From Erythrobacter ani (GTDB taxonomy: Bacteria > Pseudomonadota > Alphaproteobacteria > Sphingomonadales > Sphingomonadaceae), in contig NZ_JAGSPB010000002.1 in the NCBI RefSeq assembly GCF_019204025.1, positions 62,001-126,000 of the forward strand: 64,000 nt of DNA, given 5' to 3'. The stretch's first letter is position 1. Each line of letters opens with the position of its first letter. This document shows positions 7,405 through 16,959 of the stretch, one piece after another. The translations under genes and the position numbers were made by a program. Under the pieces are notes generated by a model. That model worked only from the letters and a program-made list of their open reading frames with translations. It made no database searches and was not told the origin of the DNA.

Positions 7405-8967
7405 ATGACCTCTCCCGCCACTCATCTCTCTCGCCTGGCCCGTTGGGGCGTCACACTGGCGCGCCGCCGCGCGCTGGTGGGTATCGAGGACGATCCGAAC
7501 GCCCCGACGCAGCTCAAACGCCTGGTGAAACTGGCGCGCTGGACGACATTCACGAGCAAGAACGGCACTCGCGATTATGGCGAGGCGTTTCGCGCGATCG
7601 GCCCGGCGGCGATCAAGCTGGGCCAATCGCTCGCAACCCGGCCCGATCTGGTCGGCGAAGAGGCTGCCGAGAACCTGCTCAGTCTGCAAGACAGCCTGCC
7701 GCCCGTCCCATTTGCAGAGATCAAGGCCTCGATCGAGGCAAGCTTCGACCAACCGCTCGAAACGTTATTTGCGGAGGTCGATCCCGTTCCGGTGGGTGCA
7801 GCATCGATCGCTCAGGTCCATAAGGGCACGACCACCGAGGGAGGCAGCGTCGCGATCAAGGTGCTGCGTCCGGGCATTCGTGAGAAATTTGCGCGCGATA
7901 TCCAGACCTACGAATGGGCGGCTGCGCATGTCGAGGAAATGGGCAGCGAAGCGGCGCGCCTCCGGCCGCGTTTGACCATCGCCAATTTCAAACGCTGGAC
8001 CAATTCGGAACTGGATCTGCGGCGAGAGGCAGCCTCCGCGTCCGAGCTGACCGAAGCCATGGCGGGTATCGGTGGTTACCGTATCCCGGCGATCGACTGG
8101 GACCGCACCAATGGCCGGGTGCTGACGGTCGAATGGGTGGACGGGGTCAAGATCTCCAATCGCGATGAACTGATCGCGCGCGGCCATGATCTCAATGCGA
8201 TTGCAGAGAAACTCGTCATAAGCTTTCTGACACAGGCGATAAGCGCCGGGTTCTTCCACGCCGACATGCACCAGGGCAATCTGTTCGTGGAAGACGATGG
8301 CACCATCGTGGCGATCGATTTCGGGATCATGGGCCGGATCGATCGGCGTGCGCGGCAATGGCTTGCGGAAATCCTCTACGGGCTCACCACCGGCAATTAC
8401 AAACGCGTCGCCGAGATCCATTTCGAAGCGCAGTATGTGCCCAGCTATCATTCTGTTGGCGAATTCGCGACTGCGCTGCGTGCGGTAGGTGAGCCGATGC
8501 GCGGTAAACCGGTCAAGGAATTGAGCGTCGGCCAGATGCTCGACGGGTTATTCGCGATCACCCGCGATTTCGACATGCAGACGCAGCCGCATCTGCTGCT
8601 GCTGCAGAAAACCATGGTGATGGTCGAAGGCATCGCGACCCAGCTCAACCCCGACATCAATATGTGGGACACCGCCGCGCCCTATGTACGCAGCTGGATC
8701 CGCGACGAGCTGGGTCCTGAAGCGGCGGTTGCGGATCGGATCAAGGAAGACACCGAAACGCTGTTTCGCTTGCCTGGCCTGATTCGCCGGCTCGAAGAAC
8801 AATTCCCGCCCAAAGGCGGCGCGCCCGAACCTCCGCCACTCCCGGAAATCAGGCTGCTTACCGATCGCAAGGAGCGGACCGGCGGCTCCCGCTTCGGCTA
8901 TCTCCTCGCGCTGATCGCGGGCGCTGGCGCGATGTGGGGCGCGGTAAGCATGGGATGGCTGGGCTAA
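7405..8967 (+). CDS. ubiB: Ubiquinone biosynthesis protein kinase-like UbiB
   Basis: Atypical ABC1/ADCK-family ATPase needed for ubiquinone synthesis at the inner membrane. The 520 residues start MTSPATHLSRLARWG. They show the family KxGQ motif (AAIKLGQSLATRPDL), the A-rich nucleotide loop region VGAASIAQVHKG with VAIKVLRPGI, the catalytic-loop HADMHQGNLF and the metal-binding AIDFGIMGRID. One or two C-terminal membrane spans (YLLALIAGAGAMWGAVSMGW) anchor it. Cotranscribed with ubiE. Confidence 0.96.
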   Translation: MTSPATHLSRLARWGVTLARRRALVGIEDDPNAPTQLKRLVKLARWTTFTSKNGTRDYGEAFRAIGPAAIKLGQSLATRPDLVGEEAAENLLSLQDSLPPVPFAEIKASIEASFDQPLETLFAEVDPVPVGAASIAQVHKGTTTEGGSVAIKVLRPGIREKFARDIQTYEWAAAHVEEMGSEAARLRPRLTIANFKRWTNSELDLRREAASASELTEAMAGIGGYRIPAIDWDRTNGRVLTVEWVDGVKISNRDELIARGHDLNAIAEKLVISFLTQAISAGFFHADMHQGNLFVEDDGTIVAIDFGIMGRIDRRARQWLAEILYGLTTGNYKRVAEIHFEAQYVPSYHSVGEFATALRAVGEPMRGKPVKELSVGQMLDGLFAITRDFDMQTQPHLLLLQKTMVMVEGIATQLNPDINMWDTAAPYVRSWIRDELGPEAAVADRIKEDTETLFRLPGLIRRLEEQFPPKGGAPEPPPLPEIRLLTDRKERTGGSRFGYLLALIAGAGAMWGAVSMGWLG

Positions 8968-9187
8968 GCGTGCACCGGCTGAGCGTGAAAACCGCTATGG
9001 TTCAGGCAAATTTTAACCATTGTGTACCATGGCATTGTGCGAGTTTGCGTATGCTCTTGGCTGGACAAGGATGCCCGGCTAGGCTGCTGCGCGTAATTGG
9101 CCGGCACCATTCCGGCAAAATGGAGACGTACACGCGCATGATCGGCTGGGACGGCCTTTTCGACTTGAGCATTCGCGGAGCTGTGAA

Positions 9188-10891
9188 GTGAGCAAGGCCT
9201 CACCGAAAGTGCTGCTGGTCGTGGGCGGCGGGATCGCAGCCTACAAATCGTGCGAGCTCGTGCGGCTTATCCGCAAGGGCGGCGGCGACGTCACTTGCGT
9301 TGTGACCAAGGGCGGACAGCAATTTGTCACGCCCATGTCGCTCGCCGCGCTCAGCGAAAACCAGGTCTATACTAACCTCTTCGACCTCAAGAACGAGGCG
9401 GAGATGGGCCATATCCAGCTGAGCCGGGAGGCAGACCTTGTGGTTGTGTGCCCGGCAACCGCTGATCTGATGGCCAAAATGGCCGCCGGGATCGCCGATG
9501 ATCTTGCGACCACGCTGATCTTGGCGACGGACAAGCCCGTGATGGCTGTGCCCGCAATGAATGTGCGGATGTGGGAGCACGAAGCAACGCAGCGCAATCT
9601 CGATCTGCTCGGGCAGGCGGGTGTGAACGTCCTGCATCCCGACGAAGGCCAGATGGCATGCGGCGAATTCGGGTATGGCCGTTTGCCCGAACCGGGCGCG
9701 ATCTGGCGCGAGATTGCGGCCCATTTCGGCATCGAAGTCGAAGACGAACAGCCTGCACCAATTCCGGCCAACGACCAGCAGGACGAAGCCGGCGACGAAG
9801 AATTCGAAGTCGAGGCGCTTGAACCGGAAGAGGACGAGGGCGCTCTGAGCGGTCTCGGCGGCCTGCTTGCGCGGATCATCCCGCGCTCCACCGCTAAGCG
9901 CTCGCATGAAGATCTGGAGGCAGAATATGCCGAACTCGATGAGCAGATCGATGGCGAATTCGGCGAGGAAGAGCTGAGCGAAGAAGAGCTCGCCGATCTC
10001 ACCGAGGAGGAAGCCCCGGAATTCAACCCCGATCTCGGCGGGCCATTGCTGGCCAAGAAAGGCGCGGCCGGCGCTGCCCCGCCGATCGATCTCAGCGCAA
10101 TCAATCACGAAGTCGACGACCGTAAAGCCGCACCTGAGCGGATCGAAGGCGCTGCGCCTGCCGCAACCGGCGAGATCGAAATTGTCGAAGACGATGCGCT
10201 TGGCGGTCAAGGTTTCGATATCGATGCAGGTTACAGGCCGCTTGATGGACGGCATGTGCTTGTCACTGCTGGTCCGACATGGGAAGCGCTCGATCCGGTG
10301 CGTTACCTCGCCAACCGTTCCAGCGGGAAACAGGGCTTTGCCATCGCCGCAGCCGCAGCGGCGCTCGGGGCGAAGGTGACACTGGTCGCAGGACCAGTCT
10401 CGCTGAAGACTCCTGCGGGCGTCGACCGGATTGACGTCGAAAGCGCGGAAGACATGAACAAGGCGGTCAAGCAGGCTCTGCCTGCCGATGCAGCGGTGAT
10501 GGTTGCAGCCGTCGCCGATTGGCGGCCGAAAGAATATATCGGAGCCAAGATCAAAAAGCGCGGATCAGCGCCGCCAGCACTGATGCTGACCGAGAACCCG
10601 GACATCCTCACCAATGTTGCGAGCGGCAAGAACCGGCCCGAGCTGGTCGTCGGCTTTGCTGCTGAAACCGACGATGTGCTGGCCAACGCCAAGGCGAAAC
10701 GTAAACGCAAGGCTGCCGACTGGATCGTCGCGAACGATGTTTCGGGAGACGTCATGGGCGGCGACGACAACCGCGTCCACATCGTCAGCGCCAATGGGGT
10801 GGAAAGCCTTGACGAAATGCCGAAAAGCGCCGTCGCGATGGCCTTGGTCGAGCGCATCGCCGCTTCGTTTAAGGCCGAGGCGGCGGAATGA
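9188..10891 (+). CDS. coaBC: Bifunctional phosphopantothenoylcysteine decarboxylase/synthetase with long acidic linker
   Basis: Makes 4'-phosphopantetheine for coenzyme A from phosphopantothenate and cysteine. The CoaC half (about 1-180) is a flavoprotein with [15 protein letters not shown], the substrate-binding PAMNVRMW and the active-site flap [14 protein letters not shown] with its cysteine. The CoaB half (about 350-567) starts [13 protein letters not shown] and has [12 protein letters not shown] and VAAVADWRP. Between them lies an insert of some 160 residues rich in Glu and Asp, which brings the protein to 567 residues against about 400 in most species. The start is GTG; the stop overlaps the dut start by 4 bases. 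Confidence 0.95.
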   Translation: MSKASPKVLLVVGGGIAAYKSCELVRLIRKGGGDVTCVVTKGGQQFVTPMSLAALSENQVYTNLFDLKNEAEMGHIQLSREADLVVVCPATADLMAKMAAGIADDLATTLILATDKPVMAVPAMNVRMWEHEATQRNLDLLGQAGVNVLHPDEGQMACGEFGYGRLPEPGAIWREIAAHFGIEVEDEQPAPIPANDQQDEAGDEEFEVEALEPEEDEGALSGLGGLLARIIPRSTAKRSHEDLEAEYAELDEQIDGEFGEEELSEEELADLTEEEAPEFNPDLGGPLLAKKGAAGAAPPIDLSAINHEVDDRKAAPERIEGAAPAATGEIEIVEDDALGGQGFDIDAGYRPLDGRHVLVTAGPTWEALDPVRYLANRSSGKQGFAIAAAAAALGAKVTLVAGPVSLKTPAGVDRIDVESAEDMNKAVKQALPADAAVMVAAVADWRPKEYIGAKIKKRGSAPPALMLTENPDILTNVASGKNRPELVVGFAAETDDVLANAKAKRKRKAADWIVANDVSGDVMGGDDNRVHIVSANGVESLDEMPKSAVAMALVERIAASFKAEAAE

Positions 10892-11382
10892 GCGTGCGCC
10901 ACGTCGGTGCCGAAGGCGACCAGACAAGCGTGTCCATCCCGGTAGAAGTCAAACGCCTGCCGCATGGCGAAGGCCTCGATCTGCCGGCCTATGCGACTGA
11001 CGGCGCCGCAGGCATGGATATTGTTTCCGCAGAGGATGTTACTCTGGATCCTGGAATGCGGCATGCGGTTGCCACCGGGCTCGCTGTGGCTATCCCGCCC
11101 GGCTACGAAATTCAGGTCCGCCCCCGCTCCGGTCTGGCGTTCAAGCACGGCATCACCGTTCCGAATACGCCCGGTACGATCGACAGCGATTATCGCGGCG
11201 AATTGAAAGTGCTGCTGATCAATCATGGCACCGACCCATTCGTGATAGCGCGCGGCGACCGCGTCGCGCAGCTGGTCCTCGCACCCGTTACTCAGGCGAG
11301 CTGGAATGAAGTCGAGGAACTCGGCGCGACGGAGCGCGGGGCAGGCGGCTTCGGATCGACTGGCGGGCACGCCAGGCTTTAG
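10888..11382 (+). CDS. dut: dUTP diphosphatase
   Basis: Hydrolyses dUTP to dUMP, keeping uracil out of DNA and supplying thymidylate synthesis. The 164 residues contain the five trimeric dUTPase motifs in order: [41 protein letters not shown] and the glycine-rich C-terminal arm [10 protein letters not shown]. The ATG overlaps the coaBC stop (ATGA), so translation is probably coupled; coaBC-dut is a widely conserved pair. Confidence 0.98.
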   Translation: MSVRHVGAEGDQTSVSIPVEVKRLPHGEGLDLPAYATDGAAGMDIVSAEDVTLDPGMRHAVATGLAVAIPPGYEIQVRPRSGLAFKHGITVPNTPGTIDSDYRGELKVLLINHGTDPFVIARGDRVAQLVLAPVTQASWNEVEELGATERGAGGFGSTGGHARL

Positions 11383-11383
11383 A

Positions 11384-11812
11384 TCATCGCGTGAGGAAGC
11401 CGGGATCGAACGCGCGCGCTTCCGCGGCAGTCAGTTCGAGCCATGGCCGGAAACGCCCAAGCCTGTCTTTCCAGAAATACAACACCCATCGATCGCCCTT
11501 TTCGGGTAGCGATGGCAGGTTCCACTCGCATGCCGCTGATCCCCAGCCGCGCTCGAACTGGATCGATTCCGGCAGGCCCGAGCCCTGCAAGATTTCCGTG
11601 ATCTTGGCGGTGGCGATCCAGGGGTGGGTGTCGCCTTCCGGTTCTCGAATATGCCGCGCATCGATGATTTGGACCGCCGCGACCGCCTGAATGGTACCGC
11701 TCGCGAGCCCCTGCTCGATCCGTGCCGCGGGTTCGATAAAGACCGCGCAGGCAGAAGCAGCTGCAGGAAATACGGCGAAGAGAATGCTGCTGAGGCAGAT
11801 GTAGCGGCGCAT
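11384..11812 (-). CDS. Secreted hypothetical protein
   Basis: 142 residues with a clear signal peptide (MRRYICLSSILFAVFPAAASA) and a mature part with two cysteines (SACAV and SAACEW). The latter half has an Ile/Trp-rich pattern (GDRWVLYFWKDRLGRF) that suggests a small beta-rich periplasmic domain. It converges with dut with only 1 base between stops. I recognise no family. Confidence 0.7.
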   Translation of the reverse strand: MRRYICLSSILFAVFPAAASACAVFIEPAARIEQGLASGTIQAVAAVQIIDARHIREPEGDTHPWIATAKITEILQGSGLPESIQFERGWGSAACEWNLPSLPEKGDRWVLYFWKDRLGRFRPWLELTAAEARAFDPGFLTR

Positions 11813-11928
11813 TACAGGATTGTTGACCGTGCTGGCTGAATAATCCCGGAATCAAAAAGGGCGACGCTGATCCCTTGCGCCGCCCTTTCGTTCCCGTCCA
11901 AGGGTTGTAACAATTGCAACCTAGCCGA

Positions 11929-12597
11929 TTAATCGACCTGGCGCACGGTCTTTTCGTCTTCCTTGATAGTGATCCGCAGGGTTTCACCCGAATTGCCAGG
12001 GAAATCAGTGAACAAGGCTTCTACCAGGTTCGGCACAAGGCTCTGCAATCGGTTCGACCTGGAGGCGGCCTGCGCCTGACCCTCGAACAAGCGCTCTCCC
12101 GTTTCCGTCGAATCGATCTTCAGATCGATATCGCTGACATAGACCGTGTAGCTGCGGACCTGCGGTCCGGCGAGGAACGGGTCATGGAACCCGAAAGCGA
12201 AGCCGCGGCGGAAGCCATAGCCCCGGCCCCACGGGCCGAAGAACGGGTCGTAAAATCCTGCCGCACCAATACCGGTCGAGCGAATGCGTTCTCGCCCGTT
12301 ATCGACCCCGTAATCGAAACGAACCAGAAGGTTCGCGTCGGACGGCGATGCAGCTTCGCTATAGCCGAGGCGTGCCATCTCTTCCGCGACCAGATCTGCG
12401 TAAAGCCCGAATTCCAGACCTCCTGCGAGCTGCGGATCCTCCGCCACGACGGCGAAAGTCTGACCCTGAGGCGCGGGAAGCGTGGTCGCAAAGCGCGAAA
12501 CGTCGGCCTTGAACGAAGGTGCGCAGGCAGAAAGCCCCGCTGCAAGCAGCAGTGGCAACGCGAGCCGCGCAGCGGTGGTCTTGAGAGGTTGTGTCAT
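11929..12597 (-). CDS. DUF4136-type lipoprotein
   Basis: 222 residues starting MTQPLKTTAARLALP, with a lipoprotein signal ending LSAC, so the mature protein is lipid-anchored in the envelope. The pattern that follows (LPAPQGQTFAVV, LGYSEAASPSDANLLVRFDYGV, a Gly/Phe/Tyr-rich middle, VSDIDLKIDSTETGERLFEGQAQA, and a C-terminal VPNLVEALFTDFPG) matches DUF4136 proteins, whose function is unknown. An ATG 30 bases further upstream is in frame but would bury the signal peptide. Confidence 0.8.
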   Translation of the reverse strand: MTQPLKTTAARLALPLLLAAGLSACAPSFKADVSRFATTLPAPQGQTFAVVAEDPQLAGGLEFGLYADLVAEEMARLGYSEAASPSDANLLVRFDYGVDNGRERIRSTGIGAAGFYDPFFGPWGRGYGFRRGFAFGFHDPFLAGPQVRSYTVYVSDIDLKIDSTETGERLFEGQAQAASRSNRLQSLVPNLVEALFTDFPGNSGETLRITIKEDEKTVRQVD

Positions 12598-12766
12598 AAC
12601 GTACCCTATTGATTGATCACGCAGCAAAAGTGTCCACCAGTGAAGTCATGCAGTCCCCTCGCATGATCCCGCACGGCAGGATCCGACCTCAAACGTCAAT
12701 CTGTCACTGAGCGCCCCGACTGTAAAGCATTGGTCTGAACCGCGTTTGAACGCATCCAGAAGGCGA

Positions 12767-13786
12767 TTAGCCGCGCAAGAGGCCCAATGCCTTGTACGCC
12801 TTGTCGAGCGTCGGCAGGCCGTGTTCCCGCGCCTGCGCAGCGCCGCGAGCGAGGATCGCGTCGAGCGTTTCCCGGTCGTCCTTCAGTTCCACGAAGCGGG
12901 CATTGACAGGCGCCAGCGTTTCCACGAGCACCTCGCCCAAAGCAGGCTTGAACGCGCCGAACCCATGCCCACCGTGATCGGCGAGCACTTGGTCGACGGT
13001 TTTGCCGGTCAATGCGCTGAAGATACCGACGAGGTTTTGCGCCTCTGCGCGGCCCTCCAGCCCCTTCGCCTCGCTTGGCAGAGGCTCAGGATCGGTCTTC
13101 GCCTTCTTGACCTTCTTGATGATCGTATCGGCATCGTCGGTGAGGCTGATACGGCTCATCTCGGACGGATCGGACTTGCTCATCTTCGCCGTGCCATCGC
13201 GCAGGCTCATGATGCGGGCAGCGGCGGGCGGGATATAGGGATCGGGCAGGGTGAACAGCGGCGCGTCCTCTGCACAGAAATCAGTGTTGAATTTCTGCGC
13301 GATGTCGCGGGCAAGCTCCAGGTGCTGTTTCTGGTCTTCGCCTACCGGCACATGCGTAGCCTGGTAGAGCAGCACGTCTGCAGCCTGCAGCACGGGGTAG
13401 GTGAACAGGGCAATCGACTGGCCTTCGCGGTTCTTGCCCGCCTTGTCCTTCCACTGGGTCATGCGGTTGAGCCAGCCCATTCGAGCCGTCCCGTTGAGCA
13501 GCCATTGCAGCTCTGCGTGAGCCGGAACCTGTGCCTGGTTGAACAGGACGGTTTTCGCCGGATCCACCCCGCAGGCGACAAGTGTGGCGACCATTTCGCG
13601 GGTGTTCTGAGTGAGTTCTACCGGATCATGCGGCTGCGAGATCGCATGGAGATCGGCAAGGAAGATGAAGCATTCACCGCCCGAGGCATGCGCCTCTTCC
13701 TGAAGCTTCACAAAATTGACGATCGCGCCGAGATAATTGCCAAGATGCGGCTTGCCCGTGGGCTGGATGCCGGAGACGACTCTCAT
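12767..13786 (-). CDS. trpS: Tryptophanyl-tRNA synthetase
   Basis: Class I aminoacyl-tRNA synthetase charging tRNA-Trp. The 339 residues contain the HIGH-type signature PTGKPHLGNYLGA near the N-terminus and the KMSKS loop as KMSKSDPSEMSR around residue 199. GEDQKQHLELARDIAQKFN is the usual dimer and tryptophan-pocket region. The gene lies 15 bases after murJ on the same strand, a pairing seen in other alphaproteobacteria. Confidence 0.97.
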   Translation of the reverse strand: MRVVSGIQPTGKPHLGNYLGAIVNFVKLQEEAHASGGECFIFLADLHAISQPHDPVELTQNTREMVATLVACGVDPAKTVLFNQAQVPAHAELQWLLNGTARMGWLNRMTQWKDKAGKNREGQSIALFTYPVLQAADVLLYQATHVPVGEDQKQHLELARDIAQKFNTDFCAEDAPLFTLPDPYIPPAAARIMSLRDGTAKMSKSDPSEMSRISLTDDADTIIKKVKKAKTDPEPLPSEAKGLEGRAEAQNLVGIFSALTGKTVDQVLADHGGHGFGAFKPALGEVLVETLAPVNARFVELKDDRETLDAILARGAAQAREHGLPTLDKAYKALGLLRG

Positions 13787-13801
13787 GGAAATGCTTTCTA
13801 T

Positions 13802-15373
13802 CTAACCTTGCCGGCGCATTAGGCGCCGAAACGTGGCCTTGTCGAGGACGCCGAGCACCACCGTGCCAACGCCGTACGTGATCACGCCGATAACAAGGAT
13901 CGCGGCGATCCCGGCCGCCTTTTCACCGATCGTGCCGATAAACCATGGATCGATCTGGAGCATCAGGAAATACAGCGCCGCTCCCATCGCCGCCGCGGCG
14001 AGTGCAATGCGGGCCACACGCCCGAACAGGCGCGCCTCGATCCGGTAGAAATTCTTGGCGTGCAGAATTCCGGCGAGCATCAGAATATTGCACCACGCCC
14101 CGACAGCCCCGGAAATTGCAAGTCCGGTGACGCCGTAGATCGGAACCAACACTATGTTGAGGCCGACCGTCACAACCAGAGAGATCGCCGCAGTGATAAC
14201 CGGAGTGCGGGTGTCTTTGCGAGCGAAGAAATTCGGCGTGAGCACCTTCACGAGTACGTAGGCGGGAAGCCCCACGACCAGTCCCTGCACGACCATCCCG
14301 GTGACGGACGCATCCTCTTGGGTGAAGGCCTGCCCGGCCATGAACACGCGCACGAATGCGGTGCCGGTGAAGAACAGCGCGACAGCGCACGGCACAGTGA
14401 GCAGCATCGCCAGTTCGATCGCATTCGATTGCAGGCGGGCGGCCTCATCGCTTTCTTCACGCCCGAGATAGCGTGAGAGCGCGGGCAGGATCGCCGTGCC
14501 GAGCGCGATGCCGATAATTCCGAGCGGAAGCTGGTTCCAGCGATCGGCCATCTGCAAATAGGTGTAGCTGCCAACCGGTAGGGTCGAGAGGAAAAACAGG
14601 TCGACGAAGCGGCTTATCTGGTAAACGCCCGCACCGAAAATGGCCGGGACCACCAGAATGCCGAGCTCTTTTACGCCTGGCGTCATCCGCGGAAACACCA
14701 GCGACAGGCGAAAGCCTGCTCGGCGCATGAAATATCCGAGCCACACGACCTGCAGCAGACCCGACAGCGACAGCGCCCATGCCATTGTCTGCGCAGTCAT
14801 GCGGCGAGCCTCGAGATCGCTGCCCAGCGTGAGGCCGTACGTTAGCGCTGCTATCAGGCAGATGTTGAGCAGCACCGGCGCCGCGGCTGCGGCGGCGAAG
14901 CGCGAAAGCGAATTGAGCACCGCTGCAACCAGCGTCGCAACGCTCATGAACAGCAGGTAAGGAAACGTCACCCGCCCCATGAAGACGGCGATCTCGAGGT
15001 TGCCGGATTCGTCTGTGAGGCCCTCGGGCGCGAAAAATTCGATCACCCAAGGCATCGCGATGAGGGCGGCGGCGCCGAACACGATCAGGATCGGCAGCAA
15101 CACCGCGAGCACCGAGGTTGCGAATTTCTCTGCCTCGCCCATATCGCCGTCCTCTTTCATCCGCCGGTTGAACAGCGGGACGAAAGCGCTGGCGAAGGCT
15201 CCTTCTGCAAACAGCCGGCGAAATATGTTCGGCAGCATGAACGCCAGCTGCCACGCATCGCCCATCGCCGTCGCGCCGAGCACGCGGGCGATCAGGATAT
15301 CACGTACGAAGCCGAAGACGCGGCTGACCGCCGTCAGCCCGCCAATCGTTCCGACGTTCTTAAGCAGGCTCAT
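13802..15373 (-). CDS. murJ: Lipid II flippase MurJ
   Basis: Moves the peptidoglycan precursor lipid II across the inner membrane. The 523 residues begin MSLLKNVGTIGGLTAVSRVFGFVRD, typical of MviN/MurJ, and carry FRRLFAEGAFASAFVPLF, another hallmark. About 13-14 hydrophobic segments fill the protein. It sits between secB (25 bases upstream) and trpS on the minus strand. Confidence 0.96.
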   Translation of the reverse strand: MSLLKNVGTIGGLTAVSRVFGFVRDILIARVLGATAMGDAWQLAFMLPNIFRRLFAEGAFASAFVPLFNRRMKEDGDMGEAEKFATSVLAVLLPILIVFGAAALIAMPWVIEFFAPEGLTDESGNLEIAVFMGRVTFPYLLFMSVATLVAAVLNSLSRFAAAAAAPVLLNICLIAALTYGLTLGSDLEARRMTAQTMAWALSLSGLLQVVWLGYFMRRAGFRLSLVFPRMTPGVKELGILVVPAIFGAGVYQISRFVDLFFLSTLPVGSYTYLQMADRWNQLPLGIIGIALGTAILPALSRYLGREESDEAARLQSNAIELAMLLTVPCAVALFFTGTAFVRVFMAGQAFTQEDASVTGMVVQGLVVGLPAYVLVKVLTPNFFARKDTRTPVITAAISLVVTVGLNIVLVPIYGVTGLAISGAVGAWCNILMLAGILHAKNFYRIEARLFGRVARIALAAAAMGAALYFLMLQIDPWFIGTIGEKAAGIAAILVIGVITYGVGTVVLGVLDKATFRRLMRRQG

Positions 15374-15398
15374 GCGTCAGGCCCGCGCTTTCATGCGA

Positions 15399-15932
15399 TC
15401 AGGTATTGCCTTCAACGGGAGGTGCCGCGCCCTCAGCGCCTTCTTGCTGGCGGCGTTGCTGAAGCTGCTGAACATAAAGACCGTTGAAGTCGATCGGATC
15501 GACCATCAGCGGCGCAAAACCGGCATCGCGGACTGCATCGGCAACGATGCGGCGCGCGAACGGGAAAAGGATGCGCGGCGCTTCGGCAAACAGGAATGCG
15601 TGCGCCTGCTCATCCGGGACGTTGCGAATGCCGACGAGACCGCAATAGGAAAGCTCGATCAGATAGGCTGTGCCTTCAGCCGCGCTTGCCGAGACGTTGA
15701 TCTTGAGCGTGACCTCATGGACTTCATCGGTCTGCGCTTCCGATCCGATGTTGAACTGGACGTCGATCTTCGGCTGCTCTTTCCACTGATAAACAGCAGG
15801 GGCATTCGGGTTCTCGACCGAAAGGTCCTTTACGTATTGCGTGATGATGGCAGCGGTTGGCTGCGTGTCGGCACCGTTTGCGCCCGGGTTCTGGTTGTCG
15901 AGGTTGGTGAGGATGTCGCCTTCGTCGGCCAT
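15399..15932 (-). CDS. secB: Protein-export chaperone SecB
   Basis: Cytosolic tetrameric chaperone that holds preproteins unfolded for SecA. The 177 residues start MADEGDILTNLDNQ. The conserved core runs from YVKDLSVENPNAP to APRILFPFARRIVADAVRDAGF and GLYVQQLQQR. An open frame upstream with an ATG at 16046 is ignored because SecB homology begins at the chosen start. It diverges from timA, the standard alphaproteobacterial arrangement. Confidence 0.97.
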   Translation of the reverse strand: MADEGDILTNLDNQNPGANGADTQPTAAIITQYVKDLSVENPNAPAVYQWKEQPKIDVQFNIGSEAQTDEVHEVTLKINVSASAAEGTAYLIELSYCGLVGIRNVPDEQAHAFLFAEAPRILFPFARRIVADAVRDAGFAPLMVDPIDFNGLYVQQLQQRRQQEGAEGAAPPVEGNT

Positions 15933-16257
15933 GATGTCTGTGTCTTTCGCAAATAGGTAATGATATTCAGGAATTCGGGTTAGGACCTGTGGTCTCGCGC
16001 CGTGAAATCTGTTGCGGCGCGCGCCTAGCAGGCGCAGGACGTGCAAGCAACCGGACGAAACTCGCCAAAACCGGATGGAAGTGCAACCTATTGCCCGTTG
16101 GCGAATTGTAATTGATGCCTATTTAAGGCACGTAACGTTTCTTCGGGAGAATCTCGGGGGATCCGGGGTGATGAAAAGGCGAGGTTAATGCCTGATCGTA
16201 TAACCTGAAGATGACAAGGTCGGGCTGACCGGCTGCAAAGGTAATCGGACCAATATC
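15933..16257. other. secB-timA divergent intergenic region
   Basis: 325 bases between the starts of secB (leftward) and timA (rightward). It should hold both promoters. It contains the short repeat-rich piece GCGGCGCGCGCC near 16013-16024 and an A+T-richer part at 16110-16135. I see no small gene, tRNA or riboswitch in it. Confidence 0.5.
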
Positions 16258-16917
16258 GTGATTTTAGAAATCGTCATTCTCGCCATGATCGCCGCATTCC
16301 TGGGCCTTCGACTGTATTCCGTGCTGGGCCGCCGGGCCGAGCATGAGGAAGAAGCGATCCCGCAGCGTTTCGACGCTGGCGATAATTCGCAGCCCAAACC
16401 TCAGCAGGCGCAGGGCGCGGCACCCACCGCCCCGCAGCGCGTTGTCGAACTGGAAGGGGTCATGCCTGCGGTCGAGCGCGGCATTCGCGAAATCGGCGAG
16501 GCGGATCGCGGTTTCGATCTGACGGGCTTCATCGAAGGCGCGAAGGGCGCTTACGAAATGATCCTCGAGGCGTTCTGGACCGGCGACCGGGAAACGCTGC
16601 GCGAATTGTGTGATGACGACGTGTATGCCGGTTTCAGCGCGGCAATCGACGCGCGCGAAGAAGCTGGCCATACCTTGGACAATAAACTGATCCGGGTCGA
16701 AGAGACGCGTGTTCACTCCGCATCGATGGATGGCCGCATGGCGCGCATCGCGATGCTGTTCGTGGCCGATATTGCCGCCGTGACCCGTGACAAGGATGGC
16801 AATGTTGTGGCCGGTTCGCTCGACGATGCGATCGAGAGCCGCGATGTCTGGACCTTCTCACGCAATGTCGGCGCGCGCGACCCGAACTGGGTCCTCGACG
16901 AAACCGACGAAGGCTGA
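16258..16917 (+). CDS. Tim44/TimA family membrane-anchored adaptor protein
   Basis: 219 residues with one N-terminal membrane span (ILEIVILAMIAAFLGLRLYSVLG), a Pro/Gln-rich linker and a C-terminal Tim44-like domain (from about residue 90: GFIEGAKGAYEMILEAFWTGDRETL to VWTFSRNVGARDPNWVLDET). The domain is related to the mitochondrial import-motor subunit Tim44; in bacteria it is thought to act at the inner membrane, but its partner is not established. The start is GTG. mltA follows after 42 bases, then smr, forming an operon. Confidence 0.9.
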   Translation: MILEIVILAMIAAFLGLRLYSVLGRRAEHEEEAIPQRFDAGDNSQPKPQQAQGAAPTAPQRVVELEGVMPAVERGIREIGEADRGFDLTGFIEGAKGAYEMILEAFWTGDRETLRELCDDDVYAGFSAAIDAREEAGHTLDNKLIRVEETRVHSASMDGRMARIAMLFVADIAAVTRDKDGNVVAGSLDDAIESRDVWTFSRNVGARDPNWVLDETDEG

Positions 16918-16959
16918 TTATCGCCGGGGCATCGACCCCTCAAATCACAGGGAAATAGC

